Source: RYN-433 sp036558265 (GTDB taxonomy: Bacteria; Planctomycetota; Phycisphaerae; Tepidisphaerales; Tepidisphaeraceae). From it: a stretch of 7,433 bases of DNA. The translations under genes and the position numbers were made by a program. The stretch covers positions 1 through 7,433 of the forward strand of contig DATBFY010000612.1 of the NCBI GenBank assembly GCA_036558265.1, given 5' to 3'. The notes beneath the pieces were generated by a model that was given only the letters and a program-made list of their open reading frames with translations, did not search any database and was not told the origin of the DNA. Positions 1 through 6,168 of this stretch are shown piece after piece (position 1 is the first letter of the stretch; each line of letters begins with the position of its first letter).

Positions 1-1
1 C

Positions 2-1003
2 GTTTTGGTGAAGTCGCTGCAGCAGGGGGGGCACCTGGCTGCGGGCACATCGCCGTCTTCTGGTTCCGGCGGTAATGGCGGACCGGCGAGCGGCAAGCGG
101 CTCACGATCGCAATGATGCCCAAGAGCCTGGGCAACGCCTACTTCATCGCGGCGCACAAGGGTGCGACCGACGCGGCGAAAGAACTGGGCGTTGACCTTT
201 TGTGGGAGGGCCCGACGGACCCCGACCCGGCCAAGCAGAACGAGATCGTGGACACCTGGGTGACGCGCGGCGTGGACGTGATCGCCGTCGCCTGCGAGAA
301 CCGCGAGGGCATCGCGTCGGCCCTGCGCAACGCGAAGTCGAAGAACATCAAGGTCCTCACTTATGATGCCGACAGCGTGCCGGACGCGCGCGATTTCTTC
401 GTCAACCAGGCCACGCCCGAGGGGATCGGCTACACGCTGATGGACACCGCCGCCCGGGTGATGGGCAACAAGGGCAAGTTCGCGATCATCACCGCGTCGC
501 TGACGGCCTCCAACATGAACGAGTGGAAGAAGAACATCGTCGCGCGCCTGAAGGACAAGTATCCCGACATCGAGTTGCTCGATTACCGCCCCTGCGACGA
601 CAAGCAGGACCGCGCCTTCGCCGAGGCCCAGACGATCATGAACAAGTACCCGGACGTGAAGCTGATCATGGCGATCTGCTCGCCGGCCGTCCCCGGCGCC
701 GCGGAGGCCGTCAAGCAGGCGGGCAAGAACGGCCAGGTCCACGTGATCGGCCTGGGCCTGCCCAACGACAACAAGAAGTACGTCCACGAGGGCATCACCG
801 ACGCCGTGATCCTGTGGAACACGATGGACCTGGGCTACCTGACGGTGTGGTCGGCGGATGCGCTCGCCAAGGGCACGCTCAAGCCCGGCGACACATCCAT
901 CCAGGCCGGCCGCATCGGCAAGGTCGAGATCAAGGGCGACAACATCCTGCTGGGGCAGCCGTTCATCTTCAACAAGGACAACATCGATAAGTTCGATTTC
1001 TGA
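2..1003 (+). CDS. Sugar ABC transporter substrate-binding protein, RhaS/LsrB-like (5' end outside window)
   Basis: Periplasmic binding protein of the Peripla_BP_4 (type I, ribose/rhamnose/AI-2) class. It would capture a sugar outside the cytoplasmic membrane and deliver it to an ABC importer. Residues below are numbered from the TTG at 5, although the frame is open to the window edge and the true start lies upstream. A Gly/Ser-rich linker (about 16-30) precedes the fold, which begins near 'KRLTIAMMPKSLGNAYF' (31-47). Then come 'VDVIAVACEN' (90-99), 'VLTYDADS' (117-124), 'VIGLGLPND' (247-255), 'LWNTMDLGYL' (270-279) and a C-terminal 'FIFNKDNIDKFDF'. The GLP, LWN-x-DLGY and FxxDNIDKF pieces match my memory of rhamnose-binding RhaS and LsrB rather than RbsB. 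A lipoprotein anchor would be usual, but the visible 'LAAGT' has Thr where the lipobox Cys is expected. No permease or ATPase gene follows. The family is secure; rhamnose specificity is inferred. Confidence 0.88.
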   Translation, partial: VLVKSLQQGGHLAAGTSPSSGSGGNGGPASGKRLTIAMMPKSLGNAYFIAAHKGATDAAKELGVDLLWEGPTDPDPAKQNEIVDTWVTRGVDVIAVACENREGIASALRNAKSKNIKVLTYDADSVPDARDFFVNQATPEGIGYTLMDTAARVMGNKGKFAIITASLTASNMNEWKKNIVARLKDKYPDIELLDYRPCDDKQDRAFAEAQTIMNKYPDVKLIMAICSPAVPGAAEAVKQAGKNGQVHVIGLGLPNDNKKYVHEGITDAVILWNTMDLGYLTVWSADALAKGTLKPGDTSIQAGRIGKVEIKGDNILLGQPFIFNKDNIDKFDF

Positions 1004-1017
1004 TCTGCGAGCTGGAC

Positions 1018-1023
1018 GAGGAG
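1018..1023 (+). promoter_or_regulatory. Shine-Dalgarno deciding a GTG start
   Basis: GAGGAG lies 5 bases before the GTG at 1029. It supports that start over in-frame upstream starts that would overlap the binding-protein gene. Confidence 0.6.
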
Positions 1024-1028
1024 CAGCC

Positions 1029-1394
1029 GTGCAATACTACCTGGTGCTTGACCCTGAAATCCCAGACGTGTACTTCGAGAGCAGCGCCTTTCCCAAGGCC
1101 AGTGATCAGCTCGAGGCGATCGCCACGCGGCTGGGCCTTCCGAGCCACTTCGAGCTCTTCAGCTACGCGGCGCAGAACGACCTGTGCCCGCCCGAGGCTC
1201 AGGAGACGGAGATACCGTGGCACGATCCGCAGGTCGGGATCGATTGGCTGGAGGCCGTTTCAGCGCACATCCGCTCGGATCCCGCATCCGTTCCTGATGC
1301 GGATCGCCTGTTGAAGGACTTCTCGCAGTGCATCGACGTCTTGCGCCGGGCGAAGACGGAAGGGTCCAAGTGGCACTTTGCCATGGACATCTAA
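1029..1394 (+). CDS. Small hypothetical protein, 121 aa
   Basis: I do not recognise a named family with certainty. The frame stays open upstream to 858, but that part is Arg/Ser-rich shadow of the binding-protein gene. GTG at 1029 has a good SD and gives a protein starting 'VQYYLVLDPEIPD'. It is soluble and acidic, with no signal peptide or membrane segment. A segment 'WHDPQVGIDWLEAV' is followed by a predicted helix, 'DADRLLKDFSQCIDVLRRA', and the chain ends in 'KWHFAMDI'. This resembles a group of uncharacterised bacterial proteins of 110-130 aa with a Trp/Phe-x-Asp-Pro centre and a W/F-H-x-x-x-D end, recalled from memory only. The gene starts 25 bp after the binding-protein stop and may share its transcript. 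Its in-frame length, SD and protein-like composition make it real; its function is unknown. Confidence 0.72.
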   Translation: MQYYLVLDPEIPDVYFESSAFPKASDQLEAIATRLGLPSHFELFSYAAQNDLCPPEAQETEIPWHDPQVGIDWLEAVSAHIRSDPASVPDADRLLKDFSQCIDVLRRAKTEGSKWHFAMDI

Positions 1395-1493
1395 CGGTGA
1401 CGGGCTAATCGGCCCCGCCACAAACACCCGTACTGTTGAACCCCCGCTGCCTGACTCGCATCAATCCACAATTTTGTTGCGCGCCCGTAACGC

Positions 1494-1544
1494 TTTTCGC
1501 GCAATCGGGGATCCCCTCAAGAATAAAAGATCTTCGCGCGAAAA
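1494..1544. repeat. Nested palindrome cluster with 9-bp inverted repeat
   Basis: TTTTCGCGC (1494-1502) and GCGCGAAAA (1536-1544) are perfect inverted repeats. Between and overlapping them are three more perfect palindromes: GGGGATCCCC (1507-1516), AAGATCTT (1527-1534) and TTCGCGCGAA (1533-1542). An alternative stem pairs TTGCGCG (1477-1483) with CGCGCAA (1498-1504). There is no terminal T run, so this is not a standard intrinsic terminator. It could be an operator cluster or a structured transcript end for the hypothetical gene that stops at 1394. Confidence 0.5.
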
Positions 1545-1619
1545 CCCCAGCAAATCCCGGCCTCCCGCGATTTTGATGGCGCCCCGCGCGTCACCGCCGC
1601 GCAACCTCCGCCCTTATAT

Positions 1620-1700
1620 GGAGGCACCCCATGCGCGCAACCCGCTTCCTCCCTCTTCCGGCCGCGACCCTGGGCTCACCTCGCGCACCGGCGCAACTCT
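1620..1700 (+). pseudogene. Possible gene-start remnant: SD, ATG and degenerate signal-peptide-like codons
   Basis: GGAGG (1620-1624) sits 6 bases before ATG at 1631, with TTATAT at 1614-1619 just upstream. The reading starts 'MRATRFLPLPAATLGSPRA', which looks like a signal peptide interrupted by Pro and Arg. It then runs into the tandem repeat and on through the antisense of the rhamnosidase gene, where it becomes Arg/Pro/His-rich and is not protein-like. It may be the 5' stub of a lost exported-protein gene, or chance. Confidence 0.2.
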
Positions 1701-1798
1701 GTGGCCACCCAAATCGGTGTGCTCCCAATGTCCCACAATGTCCCACAATGTCCCGTTCTACAAAACACCCGCGCACCTCTGGCGTACCTCGGTGTGCT
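1682..1798. repeat. Degraded direct duplication flanking the tandem repeat
   Basis: Three words recur in the same order: CGCGCACC (1682-1689; 1770-1777), CTCTG (1697-1701; 1777-1781) and TCGGTGTGCT (1714-1723; 1789-1798). The spacing differs between copies, as expected of an old duplication with indels or of two copies of a small repeat element. The 10-bp tandem repeat lies between the copies. Confidence 0.4.
1723..1754. repeat. 10-bp tandem repeat TCCCACAATG
   Basis: Two perfect units, TCCCACAATG at 1731-1740 and 1741-1750, are preceded by an 8-bp variant (TCCCAATG, 1723-1730) and followed by the partial unit TCCC (1751-1754). It lies about 55 bp past the rhamnosidase stop. It may be a local slippage repeat or a copy of a dispersed intergenic repeat. 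Confidence 0.75.
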
Positions 1799-1807
1799 GA
1801 CGCCGCC

Positions 1808-4450
1808 TTACTTCTCCGCAATCAATCGCACCGGCCCGAGCAATCCCGAATCCCTCAGCGGCCACTTCGACGCGTCGAACGGCTTGTAATCCATGTTGAC
1901 GAACCCGATGTCGTTGAAGTTGTGCCACTTCACGCCCCGGCGGTCCAGATCCCGAATCCGGTTGGCCGACGTGCTCGTTACCTCTACCTCCAGCACGTTG
2001 CCTTTGTCCCGCAGGCCTTCCAGTTCAACGCGATACGGCGGCATGATCAACGTGCCGATTTCCTTGCCATTCACGCGCACCCGCGCGCTCTCGCAGACCT
2101 TGCCCAGGTCCAGCATGCATCGCCCGCCGGGCGGACCATCGAACGAGACCGAGTAGACCACCGTCCCCGCAAACGCCTTCGCCCGCTCGTCGCCAAGCTC
2201 CGTCCACGACGCCAGCTTTCGCGTCACGAACTCGCCCGGCAGTTCCGGCCCGCCCGAGATGAACTTCACCCGCCACTCGCCCGACAGCTCGACCGGCTTG
2301 CCCTCGAACCGCTGATCGTCCCACACCGGCGCGTTGCCCGGCCTGGTGGCCAGCGTCCGGAGGATGACCGACTCCCCCGCCACCAGCCGCAGATGAACTG
2401 CCTTCTGCGCCACCTCCGCCAGACCCGTTCGCCCGGTCATCGGATCCATCATCAGCACGGCGTCGCCCGCGCCGTCCAGCGGCATCCGGCAGTCGATCGA
2501 GCGCTCTCCCGAGTTGACGATGAAATACTGCCGCCCCTGCTCCCATCGCCGGCGGATCACGCGAAGGTCCGGATCGGGCAGCATCTCGCGATGCTCGCCC
2601 ATCGCCCACGCCAGCCCCGCCGACAGGTCACCGATGAAAATCGACTCGCCCGGATGCAGGGCATCGGTCATGCCTCTCAACTTCTGCCGGCGCGCGTCCA
2701 GGTCCCCCAGCCCCGGCACGTCCGCCGGCACCTTCCCCTCGAAAACAACTCGCGCACCGGCGTTCGACAGTTCGACGAGTTTCGCCATCGTCTCGACCGG
2801 CATATGCGCGCACGTCGGCACGACAATCACGCCATACCGCCCATCTCCGAGGTGAATCCTACCCTCGGCCACGCTCGCCCTGTTCAATTGCCGATCCGAT
2901 GCGTAATCGAACCCGTATCCACCCTCCCACAACGCCTTGGCCGCGCGCCCCGCGGGCTGATCCATCAGCCAGTCCGTGCGATGCACGGTCAGCGTCTGCA
3001 CGAGCCCTTTTTGCGCGTGCCACAGGTCATGCACCGGCCAATAGAGCAGCACGTCGTTGTCCGGCTCGCCCGATTGCAGCACCGACTGGCACCGCGCGAT
3101 GTACGCGTTGAGCGTCCCCACATCATGCCAGATCGCGTTGCGCGGGTTCATCTCGGTCGAGGCATAAAAAACCCAGCCCGGCCATGCCGCCTCATCCGGC
3201 GAATAACACGTGCCGTGATAGAAGATGTGATTGACCCCCGAGACGAACATCTCATCCACCAGCCGCTTCATCTGCGCCAGCGTCTCGGTGAAGTGCTCGG
3301 CCATCCACGTGCCGGTCTCCGCGCTGGTCAGCCGCTTGCCGGTCACGTGCGCCGCCGAGGATGCGAACTTGGCGACCAGCGGGTTGCGGTCCTTGTTGAA
3401 CATCTCCGTCTCGGGCACGTCGGCGGCGGCATAAAGGTCCAGCAGGTTTCCCGGCGAGCCATGCGCCTCGTCCCGCGCGATCATCCCCCGCTCGTGGGCC
3501 CAGTTCACCCACGCCGGCATGAACGCTTCGACCATCAGGTCCGAGATCGTCTGGCGATAATCCGACTTCACGCGCCCCGTGCGATCCGAATCCTTATCCT
3601 CATCCAGCAGCGCCGGCAGGTGATCCTGGAGCCGATACCCGCGCCGTTTCTGAAACTGCTCGAAGAAGTCCGGCGACCAGTTCGACTGGTACTCGTACGA
3701 ATCGTGATAGACCGCCCGCGGCCGTGGGCCGTCGTACGCCGCGAACGCCTGCGTGAACGGCGGCAGGAAATCCCGGATCGCCTGCGGGTAGAACGGGTTG
3801 AGCATCCACCCCGTCCCGCCCGGCCCGGCGCGCTTCACCCGCTGGCCCGAGGGACGCTGCGAGATCGCGTGAACCACCCACTTGCCCGCCGGCGCAGTCC
3901 AGTCCACCTTCCCATCGGCGCCGATCTTCGCAGTCAGATCGACCGCTTGACCGGATTCCGAAAACGCCATCAGCGCCTGCGTCGCCGCGCGGTCGAACGT
4001 TTCTTTGATTCGCTCCCCCGCGCCCACCCGCGCCGTCTTCACCACCATCCGCGCGTTCGCATCCCGATCCGGAATCTGCGGCCCGCCGAAGCACCACCCG
4101 GTCCCCAGGGTCATGTCCACGTCCATCCCCAGCCGCCGCGCCTCCTCGACCGCATGCCGCATCAGCGCCATCCACCGCGGGCTCAGGTACTGAACGTACT
4201 GCTTCTCGTACCCCTTGGCCCCGTAGATCGGGATGATGTGCACGCCCCCCATCCCCGCCTCGGCGTACCGCCGCAGCTCGCGCGACAGGTCCGCCTCGTT
4301 CACCGCGCTGCCCATCCACCACCAGTACGCCCACGGCTTGGCGGTATTGGTCACCTGCGGCCAGGCGAGTGGATCGCCGGCCGCCGCCGCGGCATGGCTC
4401 ACCAGTCCAACCGACAACAGCGCCGCGATCAGGACGAGCATCCGCCTCAT
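1808..4450 (-). CDS. Exported glycoside hydrolase family 106 alpha-L-rhamnosidase, 880 aa
   Basis: It removes terminal alpha-L-rhamnose from polysaccharides or glycosides outside the cytoplasm. Residues 1-24 form a Sec signal peptide (MRRM, a hydrophobic core, then a poly-Ala AxA site before Gly25). GH106 hallmarks follow: 'WAYWWWMGSAVNE' (40-52), 'EAGMGGVHIIPIYG' (64-77), 'YLSPRWM' (88-94), 'GTGWCFGGPQIPD' (116-128), 'HDSYEYQSNWSPDFF' (249-263), 'LTSAETGTW' (374-382) and 'GVNHIFYHGTCYSP' (405-418). Acidic residues in these blocks (E253, E378) are candidates for catalysis or metal binding. About 715-876 is a jelly-roll, galactose-binding-like domain, with 'VRVNGKEIGTLIMPPYRVEL' near its end. 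The length suits the family. ATG at 4450 overlaps the phosphatase stop by 4 bp and has its own SD, so the two are an operon. Family certain; natural substrate unknown. Confidence 0.93.
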   Translation of the reverse strand: MRRMLVLIAALLSVGLVSHAAAAAGDPLAWPQVTNTAKPWAYWWWMGSAVNEADLSRELRRYAEAGMGGVHIIPIYGAKGYEKQYVQYLSPRWMALMRHAVEEARRLGMDVDMTLGTGWCFGGPQIPDRDANARMVVKTARVGAGERIKETFDRAATQALMAFSESGQAVDLTAKIGADGKVDWTAPAGKWVVHAISQRPSGQRVKRAGPGGTGWMLNPFYPQAIRDFLPPFTQAFAAYDGPRPRAVYHDSYEYQSNWSPDFFEQFQKRRGYRLQDHLPALLDEDKDSDRTGRVKSDYRQTISDLMVEAFMPAWVNWAHERGMIARDEAHGSPGNLLDLYAAADVPETEMFNKDRNPLVAKFASSAAHVTGKRLTSAETGTWMAEHFTETLAQMKRLVDEMFVSGVNHIFYHGTCYSPDEAAWPGWVFYASTEMNPRNAIWHDVGTLNAYIARCQSVLQSGEPDNDVLLYWPVHDLWHAQKGLVQTLTVHRTDWLMDQPAGRAAKALWEGGYGFDYASDRQLNRASVAEGRIHLGDGRYGVIVVPTCAHMPVETMAKLVELSNAGARVVFEGKVPADVPGLGDLDARRQKLRGMTDALHPGESIFIGDLSAGLAWAMGEHREMLPDPDLRVIRRRWEQGRQYFIVNSGERSIDCRMPLDGAGDAVLMMDPMTGRTGLAEVAQKAVHLRLVAGESVILRTLATRPGNAPVWDDQRFEGKPVELSGEWRVKFISGGPELPGEFVTRKLASWTELGDERAKAFAGTVVYSVSFDGPPGGRCMLDLGKVCESARVRVNGKEIGTLIMPPYRVELEGLRDKGNVLEVEVTSTSANRIRDLDRRGVKWHNFNDIGFVNMDYKPFDASKWPLRDSGLLGPVRLIAEK

Positions 4451-5019
4451 TGGCTACCCTTCTGCACAAGGGATGACCGAAACTGGTCCGGGTTCACGCT
4501 GACCAGGAACCGCTCGATCCCGGGAAACCAGAACCGGTTGTAACCGTGCTCCCGCAGATCCGCGATCGCCGCCTCCTTCGTCCACCGTTCGACCACCATG
4601 CGATACATGGCGATCTCCAGCCCCGTGCGGTCGCGCCCCTCGCGACAATGCACATACACCGGCGCCTTCGCGCTCGTCACGGTATTGAGGAACTCGCGTA
4701 TCTGATCCTGATCGATCTTCGTCGCGCGGGTGCCGATGCGCGTATAGGTCATCCCTTGCGCCCGGACCGCATTGGCCTCCCAATACTCCGCATCGGCACG
4801 CAGGTCGATCACCGTGGCGACCTTCAGGTCGTCCTTCGCCAGCCGCGCGATGCCCTCCGGCGTGGGTTGACCGCCGCGCAGGATCACGCGGGGTGACTCG
4901 CTCACCACCGCGAAGTTCGACAGCCCGTCGAATGACCGCCCCACCGTCGGCGGCACACAGCCGCCGCCGCACAACTCGAAAATGGTTACGAAAAGAAAGA
5001 TGGCGAACGATCGCGACAT
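4447..5019 (-). CDS. Exported dual-specificity-type (HCx5R) phosphatase, 190 aa
   Basis: Cysteine-dependent phosphatase of the DSP/Siw14-like group. The signature 'VHCREGRDRTG' carries the nucleophile Cys125 and phosphate-binding Arg131. Upstream, 'ILRGGQPTPEGIARL' and 'VATVIDLRAD' are the usual entry blocks of bacterial DSP-like proteins. The frame extends to a TTG at 5049, but ATG at 5019 places a hydrophobic segment (residues 5-14) directly after 'MSRS', as a signal peptide or anchor should be; neither start has a good SD. 'LCGGGC' (16-21) could be a lipoprotein site, but its residues before Cys21 are Gly-Gly-Gly, a poor lipobox. The N-terminus implies action outside the cytoplasm. The substrate is unknown: phosphoprotein, phosphosugar or inositol phosphate are all possible. 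It is first in an operon with the GH106 gene and divergent from the O-methyltransferase gene. Confidence 0.85.
   Translation of the reverse strand: MSRSFAIFLFVTIFELCGGGCVPPTVGRSFDGLSNFAVVSESPRVILRGGQPTPEGIARLAKDDLKVATVIDLRADAEYWEANAVRAQGMTYTRIGTRATKIDQDQIREFLNTVTSAKAPVYVHCREGRDRTGLEIAMYRMVVERWTKEAAIADLREHGYNRFWFPGIERFLVSVNPDQFRSSLVQKGSQ
4457..4463 (-). promoter_or_regulatory. Shine-Dalgarno of the rhamnosidase gene inside the phosphatase 3' end
   Basis: AGAAGGG, read on the minus strand, lies 6 bases before ATG at 4450 and inside the last codons of the phosphatase gene. With the ATGA overlap, it points to translational coupling. Confidence 0.65.
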
Positions 5020-5056
5020 GCCCGGATCGTCCCGACGCTCGGGCTCCAAATCAAGT

Positions 5057-5085
5057 CAGCCTGGGCCGTTTGCACAGCCTGGGCC
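5057..5085. promoter_or_regulatory. Perfect 11-bp direct repeat in a divergent promoter region
   Basis: CAGCCTGGGCC occurs at 5057-5067 and 5075-5085, start to start 18 bp, inside the 87-bp gap between the phosphatase and O-methyltransferase starts. Each copy contains the palindromic core GCCNNGGC. Its place between divergent genes suggests a regulator site serving one or both. A weak plus-strand promoter, TTGCAC (5070-5075) - 17 bp - TACCCT (5093-5098), would overlap the second copy and give an almost leaderless transcript; it matches consensus poorly. Confidence 0.45.
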
Positions 5086-5106
5086 ATCGGGCTACCCTCG
5101 CCCGCT

Positions 5107-6159
5107 ATGCCCCTCTCGACCACCCAGCGCCCCCGGACCGATCCCACTCCGATCTTCGAATTCCACCGCGGCGCCCACGCCACCGAGCTCCTCGCCGCCG
5201 CGATCGCCCATCTCAACGTCTTCACCCAACTTGCCGGCGGCCCGCTCTCCTTCGACGAACTACGAGGTCGTCTGAACCTCGCCGAGCGACCGGCGAACGT
5301 GCTCTTCACTGCCCTCCGGGCGATGGGCCTGCTCCATCGTGACTCGGGAGGGAAACTCGCTCTGACGCCGATCGCCCGCGAGCACCTCCTGGCGGGCTCG
5401 CCCTTTGACGTCAGCGATTATGTCGGCCTCGTCGCGAACAACCCGGGCGTGCTGGAGATGGTCGAGCGGCTTCGCACAAATCGTCCGGCCGGCGCCAAGC
5501 CCGGCGGCGCGGGGGCGGCGTTCATCTACCGGGAGGGGATCGAGTCGGCGATGGAGTCCGAGGCCTCCGCCCGAAGCCTCACGCTCGCCCTCGCCGGTCG
5601 CGCTAAGAACGTCGCGCCCGCCGTGGCCGAGCGGCTTTCGATGGAGGGCGTCAATACGGTGCTCGACGTCGGGGGCGGGACGGGCATTTACAGCATCGCG
5701 CTCCTGCAGCGCCATCCGGGGTTGCGCGCGATCATTTTCGACCGCACGGAGGTGCTTAAGGTCGCGGCCGAGATGGGAGCGGCGTACGGCGTCAGCGACC
5801 GCCTCGAACTCCTGGCCGGAGACATGTTTACCGACGACCTTCCCGCCGGCTGCCAAGTCGTCCTGCTTTCCAACGTGCTCCACGACTGGGATGTGCCGCA
5901 GTGCCAGGCGCTGGTCAACCGCTGTGCCGCCATCCTCCCCGCCAGCGGTCGCGTGGTCGTTCACGACGTCTTTCTGGATGACGATTTGGGCGGGCCGCTT
6001 GCCGTCGCGCTCTACTCATCCTCCCTCTTCAGCCTGACCGAGGGACGGGCGTACAGCGCCCAGGAGTATCGCCAGATGCTGCGTTCAGCGGGTCTGACAC
6101 CGCAGGAGGAAGTCGTCCCCACGTTGATCCATTGTGGTTTGCTCGCAGGCGGCAAATGA
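5107..6159 (+). CDS. SAM-dependent O-methyltransferase (PF00891 type), 350 aa
   Basis: Class I methyltransferase that would transfer a methyl group from SAM to a small-molecule hydroxyl, in the cytoplasm. Residues about 15-110 form the winged-helix dimerisation domain ('LSFDELRGRLNLAERPANVLFTAL' region, then a 'LTPIAREHLL' wing). The catalytic domain has motif I 'VLDVGGGTG' (185-193), an acidic 'FDRTEVL' after strand 2, a 'LLAGDMF' loop, 'LLSNVLHDWD' (253-262) with His259 in the place of the plant/bacterial OMT catalytic base, 'GRVVVHDVFLDDD', and 'TEGRAYSAQEY' near the C-terminus. The length fits the family (330-370 aa). This group includes hydroxyneurosporene and acetylserotonin O-methyltransferases and many natural-product OMTs; no carotenoid or secondary-metabolite gene lies nearby, so the substrate is open. 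No SD is seen before ATG at 5107, so the mRNA may be nearly leaderless. Confidence 0.9.
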   Translation: MPLSTTQRPRTDPTPIFEFHRGAHATELLAAAIAHLNVFTQLAGGPLSFDELRGRLNLAERPANVLFTALRAMGLLHRDSGGKLALTPIAREHLLAGSPFDVSDYVGLVANNPGVLEMVERLRTNRPAGAKPGGAGAAFIYREGIESAMESEASARSLTLALAGRAKNVAPAVAERLSMEGVNTVLDVGGGTGIYSIALLQRHPGLRAIIFDRTEVLKVAAEMGAAYGVSDRLELLAGDMFTDDLPAGCQVVLLSNVLHDWDVPQCQALVNRCAAILPASGRVVVHDVFLDDDLGGPLAVALYSSSLFSLTEGRAYSAQEYRQMLRSAGLTPQEEVVPTLIHCGLLAGGK

Positions 6160-6168
6160 TCACGCCTG
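6146..6168. other. Hairpin spanning two abutting convergent stop codons
   Basis: CAGGCG (6146-6151) pairs with CGCCTG (6163-6168) around an 11-base loop that holds TGATCA (6157-6162), the stop codons of both flanking genes. There is no T run on either side. It may act as a weak bidirectional terminator or mRNA end stabiliser, or be fortuitous. Confidence 0.35.

Larger units (their letters stand above)
1395..1807. other. Non-coding convergent intergenic stretch, 413 bp
   Basis: This lies between the stop of the small hypothetical gene and the stop of the minus-strand rhamnosidase gene. I see no convincing protein on either strand. It holds the palindrome cluster (1494-1544), an orphan SD plus ATG (1620-1633), a tandem repeat (1723-1754) and a degraded duplication flanking it (1682-1723 and 1770-1798). 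It is long for a convergent spacer in an otherwise tightly packed window. No clear terminator for either neighbour is visible. Confidence 0.6.

Noticed and set aside
1402..1415. GGGC-TAATCG-GCCC stem after the small hypothetical gene as an intrinsic terminator.
   Set aside because: The stem has only 4 bp and no T run follows.
1476..1491. Imperfect GTT...AAC palindrome as a LacI-family operator.
   Set aside because: Only a few of its positions are symmetric, no LacI-type gene is present, and the GC-rich context gives such matches easily.
1723..1754. The tandem repeat as a CRISPR array.
   Set aside because: Units are 10 bp, directly abutting and without spacers; there are no cas genes.
1631..4543. 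A 970-codon open frame on the plus strand across the whole rhamnosidase gene.
   Set aside because: It is antisense to an unmistakable GH106 gene and is Arg/Pro/His-rich without domains. Long antisense frames are common opposite GC-rich genes. Only its first codons are considered, as a possible remnant.
4454..4972. A 172-codon minus-strand frame overlapping the phosphatase.
   Set aside because: It is a frame-shifted shadow of the phosphatase gene, Arg/Gly-rich and without motifs.
5020..5049. TTG at 5049 as the phosphatase start.
   Set aside because: It would put a charged 10-residue extension before the hydrophobic segment, and it has no SD. ATG at 5019 gives a normal export signal.
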